The notes beneath the pieces were generated by a model, which was not told where the DNA came from, ran no database searches, and worked only from the letters and a program-made list of their open reading frames with translations. A stretch of 64,000 nt of DNA. Source: Tolypeutes matacus. Taxonomy: Eukaryota; Chordata; Mammalia; Cingulata; Chlamyphoridae. A program made the position numbers and the translations under genes. Position 1 is the first letter of the stretch; every line of letters starts with the position of its first letter. Below, piece by piece: positions 23,431 to 35,829 of this stretch. The DNA lies in NCBI GenBank assembly GCA_026826555.1, contig JAKSZT010053928.1:39812934-39876933 (forward strand), given 5' to 3'.

Positions 23431-23783
23431 TGCAGATTTCAGAAACCATGGAGGTGAGAAGACAGTGGTATGATACAATTAGGATACTGAAAGAGAAAAA
23501 CTGCCAGCAAAGAATTCTTTATCCATCAAAACTGTCCCTCAAAATGAAGGTGAGTATAAAATATCCACAAACAAACAGAAACTAAGGAGTTTGCAAAAAA
23601 GAATCCACCCTTGCAGGAAATATTAAAAGAAGCCTCAGAACCTGAAAGAAAAAGACAGGAGAAAGAGGCTTGGAGGAGTGTATAGAAGAAAGAATAGCAG
23701 AAAGGATAACCAAAAAGTAAAAAAAATAAAAATAAAAAAAAAACAGAAAAAAACAAGATAATGTATGAAAACCAAAGAAAAAA

Positions 23784-26700
23784 ATGGAGGAAGCGAATAG
23801 TGCATTTACAGTAATATCATTGAATGTGAATGGATTAAACTCCCCAATCAAAAGACACAGGCTGATAGAATGGATAAAAAAAAAACATGAGCCATCCACA
23901 TGCTGCTTACAAGAAATTCACCTTAGAGCCAGGGATACAAACCAGTTGAAAGTGAAAAGTAGGAAAAAGATACTCCACGTGAATAGTAACCAGAAAAGAG
24001 CAGGGGTAGCTATACTAATATCAGACAAAACAGACTTTAAATGCAAAAAAGTTATGAGATACAGGAGGCCATTATATATTAATGAAAGGGACAATCCACC
24101 AGGAAGATATAACAGTCATAAATATCTCTGCACTTAACCAGGGTGCCCCAAAATACATGAGAAAAACTCTGGCAAAACTGAAGGGAGAAATAGACATTTC
24201 TACAATAAGCATTGGAGACTTCAACACCCCATTCACATCATTTGATAGGACAAATAGACAGAAGATCAACAAGGAAACAGGGAAATTAAACAGTATGATA
24301 AACAAGTTAGACCTAATAGACATATACAGAACACTGCATCCAAACTCAGTGGGTTATGCATTCTTCTCAAGTGCCCATGGATCTTTCTCCAGGATAGACC
24401 AGATATTAGATCATATTGCAACTCTCAATAAATATAAAAGATTGAAATTATACAAAGCACCTTCTCAGATCATAATGGAATGAAACTGGAAATCAATAAT
24501 AGGAAAAAAGTAAATTTGCAAAAGTGTGGAGGCTGAACAACACACTCCTAAATAATCAGTGGGTCAAAGAAGAAATTGCAAGTGAAATCGGTAAATATAT
24601 TGAGACAAATGACAACGAGAACATAACATATCAACACTTATGGGATACAGCAAAGACAGTCTTGAGAGGGAAATTTATAGCCCTAAATGCCTATATTAAA
24701 AAAAGAAGAAAGAGCTAAACTCAAAGATTTAACTGAACAACTAGAGAAACTAGAAAAAGAACAGCAAACCAATTCCAAAGCAAGCAGAAAGAAAAATAAT
24801 AAAGATTAGAGCAGAAATAAATGAAAAAGAGAACACAAAAACAATAGAGAAAATCAACACAACCAAAAACTGGTTCTTTGAGAAGATCAATAAAATTGAC
24901 AACACCCTAGCTGGACTAACAAAGAAAAAAAGAGAGAAGATGTGAATAAATACCATCAGAAATGAAAGGGGGGAAGTTACAAATGACCCCACAGAAATAA
25001 AAAGAATCATAAGAGAATATTATGAGAAACTATTTGCCAACAAACTGACAACCTAGATGAAATGGACAAATTCCTAGACATGCACAACAAACCTACACTG
25101 ACGCTACAAGAACTTAACAAACCAATCACATTTAAGGAGATTGAATCCATCATCAAAAATCTCCCAGCAAAGAAAAGTCCAGGACCAGATGGCTTCACAG
25201 GTGAACTCTACCAAGCATTTCAAAAAGAATTAACACCAATCCTGCTTAAACTCTTACAAAAAATTGAAGAGGAGGGAAAATTACCCAACACATTTTATGA
25301 AGCCATCTTCACCCAAAGCCAAATAAAGATACTACAAGAAAAGAAAATTACAGGTCAATCTCTCTAATGAACATAGATGCAAAAATTCTCAACAAAATAC
25401 TTGCAAATTGAATCCAACAGCATAGCAAAAGACTTATACATCATGACCAAGTGGGATTTATTTCTGCTATGCAAAGCTGGTTCAACATAAGAAAATCAAT
25501 CAATGTAATACACCACATTAATAAATTGAAGGCAAAAAACACATCATCATATAAATTGATGCAGAAAATGAATTCAACAAAATCCAGCATCCTTTTTTGA
25601 TAAAAATCCTTCAAAAGATAGGAATAGAAGGAAAATTCCTCAATATGCTAAAAGGCATATATGAAAAACCCACAGCCAACATCATACTCAATGGGGAAAG
25701 GTTGAAAGCTTTCCCTCTAAGATTGGGAAAAAGATAAGGATGCACTGTCACCATTGTTTCTCAATATTGTACTAGAAGTTCTAACTAGGGCAATTACACA
25801 AGAAAAAAAATTAAAGGCATCCAAATAGATGAAAGAGGAAGTAAAACTCTCACTGTTTGCGGATGACATGATCCTGTACTTAGAAAATCCTGAAGTATCC
25901 ACAACAAAGTTACTTGAGCTAATTAATAAATGTGTTCAGCAAAGAGACAGGATTCAAGATCAACATGTAAAAATCAGTAATGTTTTTGTAACTAGTACTG
26001 AACAATCTGAGGAGGAAATCGGGGGAAAATTCCATTTTCAATAGCAACAAAAAGATTCTAATACTTAGGAGTTAATTTAACCAAAAAAGTACAGGATCTA
26101 CATGCAGAAAACTACAAAACAATGCTAAAAGAAATTTCAAAAGACCTAAACAAATGGAAAGACATTCTGTGTTCATGGATTGGAAGAATAAATATCGTGA
26201 AGATGTCAATCTTACCCAAACTGATTTATAGATTCAATGCAATACCAGTCAAAATCCCAACAGCTCACTTTACAGAATTAGAGAAGACAATTACCAAATT
26301 CATTTGGAAGAGTAAGTGCACCCAAATAGCTAAAAGCATTCTAAAAAAGAAGAGTGACGTGGGAAGAATTTCACTGCCTGACCTTGAAACATATTATAAA
26401 GCTACAGTAATCAAAACAGCATGGTACTGGCATAAAGATAGACACATCAATAAGTGGGATAGAATTGAGAACCCAGAAATAAACCCCCACTTATACAGTA
26501 AACTGGTTTTTGGCAAACTTACCAAATCCATGTTAATCGCACAAAACAGTCTCCTTAACAAATGGTGTTGGGAGAACAGGATATCTATAACCAAAAGAAT
26601 GGAAGAGGACCCCAATCTCACCCCCTATACAAGAATCAACTCAAAATGGATCAAAGATCTAAGTATAAAAGCCAGGACTATAAAACTACTAAAAGAAAAT

Positions 26701-27500
26701 GTTAGGGAAACATCTTCAAACCCTTGTAGTAGGTGGTGGTTTCTTGGACCTTACACTCAAAGTATAAGTATGTGCAACAAAAGAAAAAATAGATAAATGG
26801 GACCTCCTCAAAATTCAACACTTTTGCACCTCACAGGACTTTGCCAATAGTGTGAAAAGGCATCCAACTTAATGGGAAAAAATATTTGGAAATCACATAT
26901 CTGATAAGAGTTTAATATCCAGGATATATAAAAAGATGTCACAACTCAACAATAAAAAGACAACCGACCCAATTAAAAAATGGACAAAGACTTGAATAGA
27001 CATTTGTCTAAAGAAGAAGTACAAATGGCAAAAAAAACACATGAAGAAATGCTCAACATCACTAATGATTAGGGAAATGCAAATCAAAACTGCAATGAGA
27101 TATCATTTCACACCTATCAGAATGGCCACTACTAAAAAGAAAGAGAATTACAAGTTAGAGAGGATGTGAAGAGATAGGAACATTTATTCACTCTTGGTGG
27201 GAATGCAGAATGGTACAGCCATTATGGAGGACTGTTTGGCAGTTCCTAAAGAAGTTGAATATAGACTTGCCATGTGACCCAGCAATACCGCTACTGGGTA
27301 TATACCCAGAAGAACTGAGAACAGTGACCGGAACTGACATCTGCACACCAATGTTCATAGCAACATTATTCACGATTGCCAAAAGTCGGAAACAACCCAG
27401 GTATCCATCAACAGATGAATGGATAAACAAACTGGTTTATTCACACAATGGAATATTATGCAGCTGTAAGAAGAAATGAAGTCATAAAGCATATGGCAAC
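23784..27500 (+). pseudogene. L1 ORF2p remnant: endonuclease and reverse transcriptase (L1 no. 2)
   Basis: The endonuclease begins with ISLNVNGLNSPIKRHRLIEW (about 23817). It changes frame near 24082-24137 and retains SIGDFNTPFTSFDR and FFSSAHGSFSRIDQILDHI (about 24361-24417), which carry the conserved catalytic Asp/His context. The reverse transcriptase shows [17 protein letters not shown] (frame 25062-25367) and an intact catalytic FADDMILYLENP (starting 25856). The long frame at 26122-26796 (224 aa) is the thumb/C-terminal region ([20 protein letters not shown]), and 27210-27479 is the end of ORF2. It is a dead copy with at least several frame changes. Confidence 0.87.
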
Positions 27501-28188
27501 ATGGATGAACCTGGAGGACATTATGTTGAGCAAAGCAAGCCAAACACTAAAGGACAAATATGATTGCACTGTTATGAAGTAAATATATTATGTAAACTCA
27601 TGGAATTAGTAATCAGAATATAGGTCACCAGAAAATAGGAGGGTAGAGAATGGAAAGCCGATGGTTAATCTGTGCAGAATGGGCTAAAATGTTGTTTGTA
27701 AATCTTTGGAAATGAATGGAAATTATACGAGCACAGCATGGTGTTTGTGACTAGCAGAGCTATTTATGGGTATGACAGTGGTTAAAAGGCAAAGCCTAAG
27801 GACATTTATATTACTAGAAGGAAAGCTAAAATATGTAACATGGGACTGTATAACATAGTAAAACCTCATGTAAGATATAAATATGGGTGATATTGCATAT
27901 ATAAGACTGTTTTTACAAATTTAAATTCAAATGCACTAGAGAGAAGAAAACAGAATAGCAGTTATGTATGGCAGGCGAAGTATAGAGATACTGAGAGGTG
28001 ATGAGTTTTGTTTGGTTGGTTTTTGTTTTTCAGTATTATTATCATTACTGAAATAACAAAAATGCTCTAAAATAATTGAACTGATGAATATACAACTATG
28101 TGATATATCAATGAACACCATTGATTGTACACTTTGGATGGATTTATGCTTTATTAATATGTATCAATAAAATTGATCTGTTAAAAAA
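27500..28188 (+). other. L1 no. 2 3' UTR and tail
   Basis: Follows the end of ORF2 ('gaacctggaggacattatgtt' type phrase near 27507). It ends with a 'caataaaattgatctgtt' phrase and an A run at 28183-28190. The inserted tail at 20986-21205 is related to this segment. Confidence 0.75.
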
Positions 28189-28198
28189 AATAAAAAGA

Positions 28199-30045
28199 GG
28201 GACTTGATTTTGACACAAAACTCTTCAGAACTCCATGACCATCACGCAATTGTAACATTGCCTAGTTGATGTCCAGCTACTCTTTCTCTTGGGTAATGTT
28301 GAGCAATGTATATAAGTGATTGAAAATTTGAAACAAAACAGGATTATATATATTTTTACAATGAATTCAAAGAATCATTACACTATATTGAATTATAACC
28401 AGAACTTAAGTTTAAAAAGTACAGGTGCACACTCACACACATGCATATGGACTTATGCATACACCGAAAACTACCATAATTAGCAAAACAAATGAAAAAA
28501 TCAAGGTAGTGATTTCAGACCTCATCGTGTAACATTGGAAAGTTATTAAATTATGATTGTTTCATGTATGTTTCATGGGAGAAGAGCCTTTGAGAGAAGT
28601 ACACCCTGGAGCAGTGCATAATGTCTAAGTAATTGAACTGGACCTAAAACATTCACTTTTGAGGGAAAAATTCTTCAAATGCCTAAGAGAAAAAAATATT
28701 TCATCTGCATTGTATATCTTTATTAAAAACCCTTAAACTTCAATGCAAATGTCTAAGAGTGAAAAAGGAAGATAATTTTGCCCTCTGAAAAAGGGAAGTT
28801 GAAACAAAAATTACTCACATAAGGCTAATAATTTCAAGGAAATAGTCCAGCTTAATGTGGCTTTACCTATGGGAAAGACCCTAAATGGCTTTCACTAATG
28901 TTTCACCCTTTAAATTTTCTGGAATTTTATCAATTCCTTTCAAGAGCCCAACAAATTGTAGCCAATCCTTTGCCTTAGCAAGGATCATAATCCAATAAAC
29001 TGGACTTAATGGATTTAAGATTTTGTTTTTATTCTTCAGTAATTCTTTTATGAATGCAGCAAATTCATGGAAATAAATAACCAAACACAACTGAAATAAA
29101 ATCTTGATTATTCATACTGAGTTTCCCACTTTATAACTTATTTGTGGAAAATTAATAATCCCATAATGATTTTCCCTGGTGTCCCAAATCTTTTGATAAC
29201 ACCTTCTTTTTCTTCAGTTGGGTATTGGCTTTGAAAATGAAAACTAATTTTAATCTAAGCACAATGTAATTTTAAAGGTAAATCTAAAGTGAAAGAAGTC
29301 ATGTTATATACTTCAAGTTCAACAAAAGAATACTTTTCAGCTGTTCAATGACTTGAGAAAACAAGTGCCAAGCTCCACATAATATTATGGAAGAAAAAAA
29401 GAACAGATACAGTTTCATTTTCTTCTCTAAAATCTGACTGTGTACCTGTAACCCATGTTATTTAGAGCAGAGTAGGAAAAGAATTGGAGATAGTGGGCTT
29501 TGGGGGGAAAACTAGAAAGATAAGGAGAATGATGAAAATGAAGTATTTAGAGGGAAATAATATAGATGATGGATAAGAGTGAAATATAATTTCTGGGGAT
29601 AAATAAATACTGCTTCTCCGTCTATTCCCCGCTCATGAAATTGAAGAGTGCAATTATAACTTTGATAAGGAAACGTTCTTTTTTATCTTCTTTTTTTTAC
29701 TCCACTATTTTCTCTCTCACACCCACCTACTAAAATCACAAATAATTTGGAATTTATTATACCTCCTTTTAATGGCCCAGGAATAAATTTTTAAATCAAG
29801 GATACCGTAGGTGACACCTCACCAATAAATAAGCTGTCTCCTAGGCCATGGGCAATTTCAGTCATCAGGATATAACACTGTTAATAAAGCTCAAGATTAT
29901 AAGTACCCAACATATATGGTGAAATAGCCAGAATAGATTCACTCATCTATTAAAATTGCCTATTTTGTCCCAGAAACTATTCTGCATGCCAGAAGTAAAA
30001 TAAAAAATAAAAAAATAAATGCAAGTTCTCTTTGCCATTGTATTA
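28199..30045. other. no recognised feature; one unexplained open frame
   Basis: AT-rich sequence. The minus-strand frame at about 29115-28881 reads as a plausible protein-like, amphipathic text (including LAKAKDWLQFVGLLKGIDKI) and is preceded by a pyrimidine-rich ATTTTATTTCAG that could mimic a splice acceptor. I do not recognise the protein, and the frame is short enough to be chance. Confidence 0.3.
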
Positions 30046-30380
30046 ATTGGGATAAGCTATCAATGCCACAGTAAAACCAACATCCTAGAGACTTAACAAA
30101 ACACTACATGCCCGGCAAGGTTAGACAGGGGTTATGCTCCACTTGGTCACACAGGGACCCAGGCTTATGAATGGCCCCTTATCTTGTAGTCAAACAATCT
30201 GTAACACATGGCTTTCCTGGTCACTGCATCAGGAGAAAAGAAACTTGCAAATTGCAAGTAAACTGTTCATTGCCCAATAATCAATGACATCTTATATTTT
30301 CACTAATGTTTCATTGGCCAGAACTGATCACTTTCACACAAAACTGTCTGAGGCTTGGGAGAGGCAGTCTTCTGAGAGAA
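30046..30380. repeat. ancient interspersed repeat (family not named)
   Basis: Phrases such as 'gggacccaggcttatgaatggcccc', 'caatctgtaacacatggcttt' and 'cattggccagaactgatcac' are decayed forms of a text repeated many times in mammalian genomes. I cannot name the family with confidence. Confidence 0.45.
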
Positions 30381-30419
30381 CCAGGCACTGATAAGCAACA
30401 CACCCATGAAGACTACTTG

Positions 30420-31260
30420 AAGTGTGGAAAACAGGTAATAAACAAATAAGCAAATAAAATAATTTCAATAATAATCAATGACCTAGAACAGGATAATATA
30501 TGGAAAATGTCAATGTGGGAATGAAGGCTATTTTATATAGGGTGGTCAAGGTAGCCCCCTATGAGGAGGTGACATTTGAGCTCAAATCTGAATTATAATA
30601 GAGTAGCTATGCGAAAATCGGTGGTCAGGATGGAGGAGATGGGATAATATCAGGCAGAGGAAACAGCAAACACAAAGACTCTGGGATGAAAACACATTTT
30701 AGTTTGAGGAACAGAAAGAAGAGTGATATGGCTGGAAAACAGTTGAAAACAGTTAAAAACAGGTAGAGTGGAAAGAGATAGGGTTTTACTGGTCATGTAG
30801 GACATTCATGGTGAATAAAAGCAATTTAGATGTCTTATAAGTACAATGCTAAGTAATTCAAAAGTTTTTAAGCCATCAGGTGGTACAGTCTAAAAGGATG
30901 ATTCTGTTTACTCTTTAAATGATTGAATTATAGGTAGGCAAGAAATCAGAAGGGAAGATGATGGCTTCCTGAAGTAGAAGAGAAGCACTCAAGTGGAAAA
31001 GAAATTACCATATTCAAGATTTATATGTAGGAAGAGTTGATAGAATTTCTTGATACATGGAATATGCAGAGTGAGAGAAAAAGAGAAATAAAGGATCTTC
31101 CCAAAGTTTTTGTTTGGTGCAACTGAGTGGATATCATTCATTGCGATTGGGAAGAGCAGGCTGAAGGATAGAAATTGAGTTGTCCTTGGGGTGTGGTAAA
31201 TTGAAGGTCTAGGGGGAGATGTCTGGATGTCAACTGGATATAGAGATCAACTTCTCAGGC
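30420..31260 (+). repeat. ancient mammal-wide repeat
   Basis: Contains 'agggtggtcaaggtag', 'gaggaggtgacatttgagctcaaa', 'ggcagaggaaacagcaaacac' and 'gaggaacagaaagaagagtg' type words in the order of a widespread, highly decayed mammalian repeat; related to about 11060-11340. It has no coding role. Confidence 0.55.
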
Positions 31261-31269
31261 AGAGGTCAG

Positions 31270-32215
31270 GCTCAGGATAGTGCTAAGCAAGTTGTCAGTA
31301 AAGGGAGATTTTTAGTGTAACAATGGACCATGACTGCTGACCTGGGAATTTCTAGGCATACTTGGATTCCAGAATCACAGACCAGACTCCTAGAGCAACC
31401 AGCTTTTCCATGGATATTTGCTACAGGTAATGGGGAGGGAGGGGAGGGGGGAAAGGGAGAGAGAATATGAATCACAGAACAATTACCCCACACTGGCAGC
31501 AGACCAAAAATGCCATCTGTCTATGCCAAGGGCAGAATTCAGGTCAAATTTAAACAGTAACAGCAGCACAAAAATTTGAAAACGTTAGACCATACACTAA
31601 CAACTAGTGATTTGCTATTCGTTTAAACAAAGAGAAAGAAGATGACCTTTTCAGTTCTGTCGCACTATACATTATTGATATGCATTTCATTAGTAATGCA
31701 CACTAACGTTATTAAGAGAGTGAGTGGAAATAATCCACCGAACCCAAGCAGCTGAGCATGATGAGGATCATAAAAAACACATTTGCATCCCAAAGAGAAG
31801 AAGACACTTAGAAGACAATGGGAATCTGATTTGACAGACAAATATTCCTTAAACCACTAAAAATTGTTCATTAGTCCAACATATTGCATCATTACATCAG
31901 AATCTTTGGTAAATCATAATACTCTGAAAAGGATGCTGAAATTAAGTGCATTATAACACAAATATGTTCTACCTACACATACTCTGATTTTCTTATCTAG
32001 AGGCTCTTTGTGGAATTGGAGATGTGAATAAAGCTGTGATGCCAGAGCAATTGGGCTAAGTATATAACAATGATTCTGAAAGAAGTTCCCCATGAAAGTT
32101 ATAACAGACCCTACCCCCAGGCTTCTTTACATTTTATTGGCAGTTGAGTGTGTGCTAATGGGATTAACAAGGCATATTTGTGTTTAAATCCCAGGCCTTT
32201 TGCAAATAACAATTT
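31270..32215. other. no recognised feature
   Basis: A G/A-rich patch at about 31430-31462; otherwise unremarkable AT-rich sequence. No gene recognised. Confidence 0.4.
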
Positions 32216-32217
32216 AT

Positions 32218-32625
32218 CAATGAGGGTACCCCAGAGAAACTGAAACTGTGTGTGTGTACCTATGTATATGTGTGTATGTATATATATATACCAGATTTAT
32301 TTTGTGGAATCGTCTCACACAATTATGAGGGCTAGAAAGTCCGAAATCTGTAGGGCAGGCCCGCAGGCTGGAAATTTGACCAAAGTTGACATTGCAGTCT
32401 TGAGGCATAATTTCTTCTCTGGGAAAACTCAGCATTTACTCTTCGATAGGTTGAATAAGGCCCACCCATAATAAAGAGGCTGATCTCTTTTAGTTAAAAT
32501 CAACTGATTGAAGATGTTAACCACATCCAAGAAATACCTTTACAACAACATCTAGACTAATGTTTAACCAAATAACTGGGCACCATAACCTACCCAAGTT
32601 AACACAAAATTAACCATCATACTTA
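32218..32625. repeat. ancient interspersed repeat with internal TG/TA microsatellite
   Basis: Begins with a 'tgagggtaccccagagaaactgaaa' block, has a TG/TA simple stretch (about 32248-32292), then 'gaaagtccgaaatctgtagggcaggc', 'aggcccacccataataaagaggct' and ends 'aacacaaaattaaccatca'. This order is a familiar mammalian repeat whose family name I do not assign. Short open frames on both strands here are by-products. Confidence 0.6.
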
Positions 32626-32775
32626 ATCTTTCTGAGTGTCACTTTTTCCATATATAAAGTAAGAATAATTATAACTATCTTTTAAAAATATAATATGGGT
32701 TAAATTATAAAATATATTTAAAGTATCCAGCTAAGTGCCTAGCATAATACAGATTCACAATCTTTCATAATGCAA
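32625..32775 (+). mobile_element. MIR 3' half
   Basis: A decayed 'taatctttctgagtgtcac' block, an 'ataaagtaagaataattata' block and 'aagtgcctagcataatac' are in the order of the MIR SINE consensus. Confidence 0.6.
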
Positions 32776-33349
32776 TTTAAAAATGTTAAAAACAATTTTT
32801 GTTTTGATTTAATTTCTCATTTTGTGTCAAAACCTGACTTGACCTAAACTAATTTGGCAGCAAAACCTGACTTGAGCTGATGTGAGCCTATTTTAGTCTA
32901 TTTTTCCCACTTAGGGTGAATATTCACATTTTCACTAGAGAAATATTGTGCTTGATTTTAGGATGCTGTCCCAGATCTCACTGGCAGTGTTATATAAAAT
33001 TCATCTCATGCATCTATTACCATTCTGAAATCCAGGAGATTCTGAGAAGGAATCACAGACCTTTATAAGGTAGCTGTAACAATTATAGAACTAGGCAGCA
33101 GACACCATTCTCATCTGTCCTCATTTCCGAATTCCTGATTCACTTGTTTTGAGGATGCACTGAATGGGGAATTCAGAGACTACAAGAGCAAGGAAAAGAG
33201 AAAGTCCTTGCCCTGGTAGGAGATAGAATAGAACATGTTTTATTTCACACTCCGGTAGCTTAATTCATTATTTGAAGTATTTAGACATGCAGAATGTGGG
33301 CTCTGCTTGTATTCTTGTCCCAGAATGCCTACTGTTCACAGTAGGTGTT

Positions 33350-33935
33350 AGGTTCAGAGAGAAGCTGAGGAAGGGAGGCGTCTTAGAAATCGACCGGGTG
33401 CCCAGGTCAGTTTAAGCAAAACCTTTCATGAGAGAGAGAGAGAGAGAGCTTAGCAGGTGGGCTGAGTCTGAACAGACTGCAGCCCTGAGGGAGGGGAGAA
33501 GAGAGTTTTTATACCTCGTTCCGGGCTCGACTACAAAGGTTTAGCTGTGATAATTTATGCTAGCTTTGTAGTTTTAGTGTCAGGACATGATAACTTATGC
33601 CAACTTTGTAGTTCTACCTGCATCCCAACCCTCGGAAGTTATCATCCTTCTGACTTGAGTTGCTGCTTTCCTATTGACAGAAATGCTCAGGGAAGGGAGT
33701 AGAGGCAGGAGCTCTGGTTTTGTATAGGTAAAAATGCCCAGCTGCAGGAAGAGGAAGGGAGAGGGAGAGAGGGTGGAGAGGGGAGATAGGGTGGGAGCTC
33801 TGGGCCTAACAGTAGGGAATGTGAGGGTCATAATCACTGTTCCAACTGCAGAGCCTAACTGGTGTCAATGCTGGAAGATACACTCAGGCTCGTCTTCCTT
33901 CCCAGCTGGTCCTTGATGCCTGCCAACTTTAGATT
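33350..33935. repeat. GC-richer, possibly LTR-like block with internal imperfect repeats
   Basis: It differs in composition from its neighbours. It contains a (GA)n run at 33431-33448, a 'gagggaggggagaagagag' stretch, and two ~28-bp imperfect direct repeats ('gataatttatgctagctttgtag' and 'gataacttatgccaactttgtag') about 50 bases apart near 33549-33615. It could be an endogenous retrovirus LTR fragment, but no TG...CA boundaries or polyadenylation site are clear. Confidence 0.3.
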
Positions 33936-33939
33936 AGAC

Positions 33940-35555
33940 ATATCTAATCTATGTAAGAAAACATAAAATTTGTGTATTATTCATATATAAATGATTTCCA
34001 TACAAAAATAATAAAACTTTTTCTTCTTTTAGAAATGATGACTAGAATGACAGTGGCAGCCATTTTGACCATGAGCACAAAAACGTTGAGAGTGGAAAAG
34101 AACATCCAAAGCCAGTGTTAGTCTATTACTCACAAATGGACTCATCCTAATTGATTCAAATTGCAAGGCCATTTTTTATTTAATGCAAAGTACACCATTC
34201 TAATAATTGTAGCTACCTAAAATGGAACAGGCTTCTTCCCAAAGTAGTGGGCTTTTTCTTTGGGAAATGTTCAAGCAGGTGCTGGTGGGTCATATCTTTG
34301 GGGTAGCTTTAGAAGGATACTGACAAGAACAACTCTAAAATTCATAGACAAGTGGGTTCAAAGAGAAGCAGGTTTTTGTCATTGTTGTAGTTGGTATTGT
34401 TTTATTTAGGTTTATTTTGTTGATGTTAAGGAAACAAAAGGAGTTTATACTTAATTCTTTAATGTGACATTCTGGAAATTACCACTGTTACTATTAAAAA
34501 AGTATTTCCATTTCATATCAAATCAAATTGCCACTTCTTTAAAGTCCCTTGGCCTACATGAAATCCTCTCAAACAAATCAGAATAGAAGGATCCACCTTT
34601 AGTCATTTATTCTTATAACCTCATCACCTATCCTACATCCAGTTACATAATAGGCTGTCAATAAGTGTTATATTGAAGTGGTTGCCATTTTTATTGTAAT
34701 CCTCCTTCAAGTACTGTGACAAGTAATCAATTATTTTTGCTTCTTACTTTCAAATTTCCAATTTCACTTATGCTGAGGCTTACAATATTAACATAATGTA
34801 ATATAAATATAATCACATTTTGATTATTGCTTTTAGTTTTTGTCAAAGATCATTTAAGAAACTGCCATATAAAATTGATGACTACATTTGCAGTAAAGAT
34901 ATTGTTGAAGACATTACTGATTGCATTTCTTTCACGTCTCCTGGGTAATAAGTCCTGTGAGAAATTACTTTTAGAATTCAGTGTTAAGTAAAGCTTTTAT
35001 CTTAGAGAATAGGTATCCTACTTTTCAATATTGGACGTAGTAGGTGCTTGATACATATTTGTTAAGTGAATTAATAAAAGGACTATATAAATAATCATAA
35101 CTCTGAAAAGCCTTGGCTGTCAGCTCAGGGAAAAAAATAGAATAATCATAAAAACCATATTATTCTCTATTGTTATTGTATTTTTATGTTACTTTCAATA
35201 ATGAATTTTTACTATATTTATATTTTACTAAAAATCCATATGTGTTTTTGCTTCAACCTTCCTGACAAATTTTGTAGAAAGGAAGAAGGACTGAAACGTG
35301 AAAACATAAGCATGCATAAAAAGCAAGCTTTGTAATTTGTGATAATGTAGTTACAGGTAATCTGAAACATAAAACTATACACGAAATAATTTATGTTGAA
35401 TTGAGAATTCACTCTATGACTTTTCTTTTATTAAGTATTTATTATTGTATGTTTCCTTTTTGCTAATGAACTTAGCTTCTAATTCTCAGAGTTTAGAAAA
35501 GAAAGTGAGAAAAATGGTCCCAAAGCACAGAAAGCCTATTTTCTCTGACTAATTC
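33940..35555. other. mostly unrecognised; weak L2/MIR-end remnants
   Basis: Short 3'-end-like phrases at about 34645-34675 ('aataggctgtcaataagtg') and 35035-35070 ('gtagtaggtgcttgatac') resemble L2 or MIR termini. Nothing else is supported. Confidence 0.35.
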
Positions 35556-35559
35556 TTGA

Positions 35560-35810
35560 ATAACTAACCAACAATTACTGAGAGTGTCTTATGCTCTAGT
35601 CACCAGTCTAAATACTTTTCAGATATTATTTCATTTATGAGACAAAAGCTCTAATTATTTTCATTTTCAGGTGAGAAAGGTTTGACCTAAAGAGGCCATA
35701 CTTCCTGAGATCATAAGCTAGAAAGTATCAGAGTTGTGAGTCAAAATTAGGTAGTCTAACACCAGAGTTTACATTTACAGTCATACTATATTATACAGTC
35801 TCAGATGGGA
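35560..35810 (-). mobile_element. MIR, reverse orientation
   Basis: The order of a 'tgctctagtcaccagtctaaatac' block, an 'ttatttcatttatgag' block, 'ttttcattttcaggtgagaaag' and a '...gagttgtgagtcaaaattaggtagtctaacaccagag' block is the MIR consensus read backwards. Confidence 0.65.
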
Positions 35811-35829
35811 TTCCTTTATTCATCCAAAA

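Larger units (their letters stand above)
22777..28188 (+). mobile_element. LINE-1 (L1 no. 2), 5'-truncated within ORF1, 3' end complete
   Basis: Starts in the ORF1 coding region, without a 5' UTR, immediately where L1 no. 1 stops, and runs through ORF2 to a 3' UTR with AATAAA near 28165 and a short A tail. AATAAAAAGA occurs at both ends (22767-22776 and 28189-28198) and could be a 10-bp target duplication, though it is A-rich. ORF1 and ORF2 are better preserved than in L1 no. 1 but contain several frameshifts and stops. Confidence 0.88.

Noticed and set aside
26122..26796. 224-aa frame as an independent gene
   Set aside because: It is the C-terminal part of L1 ORF2 and continues the reverse transcriptase text upstream.
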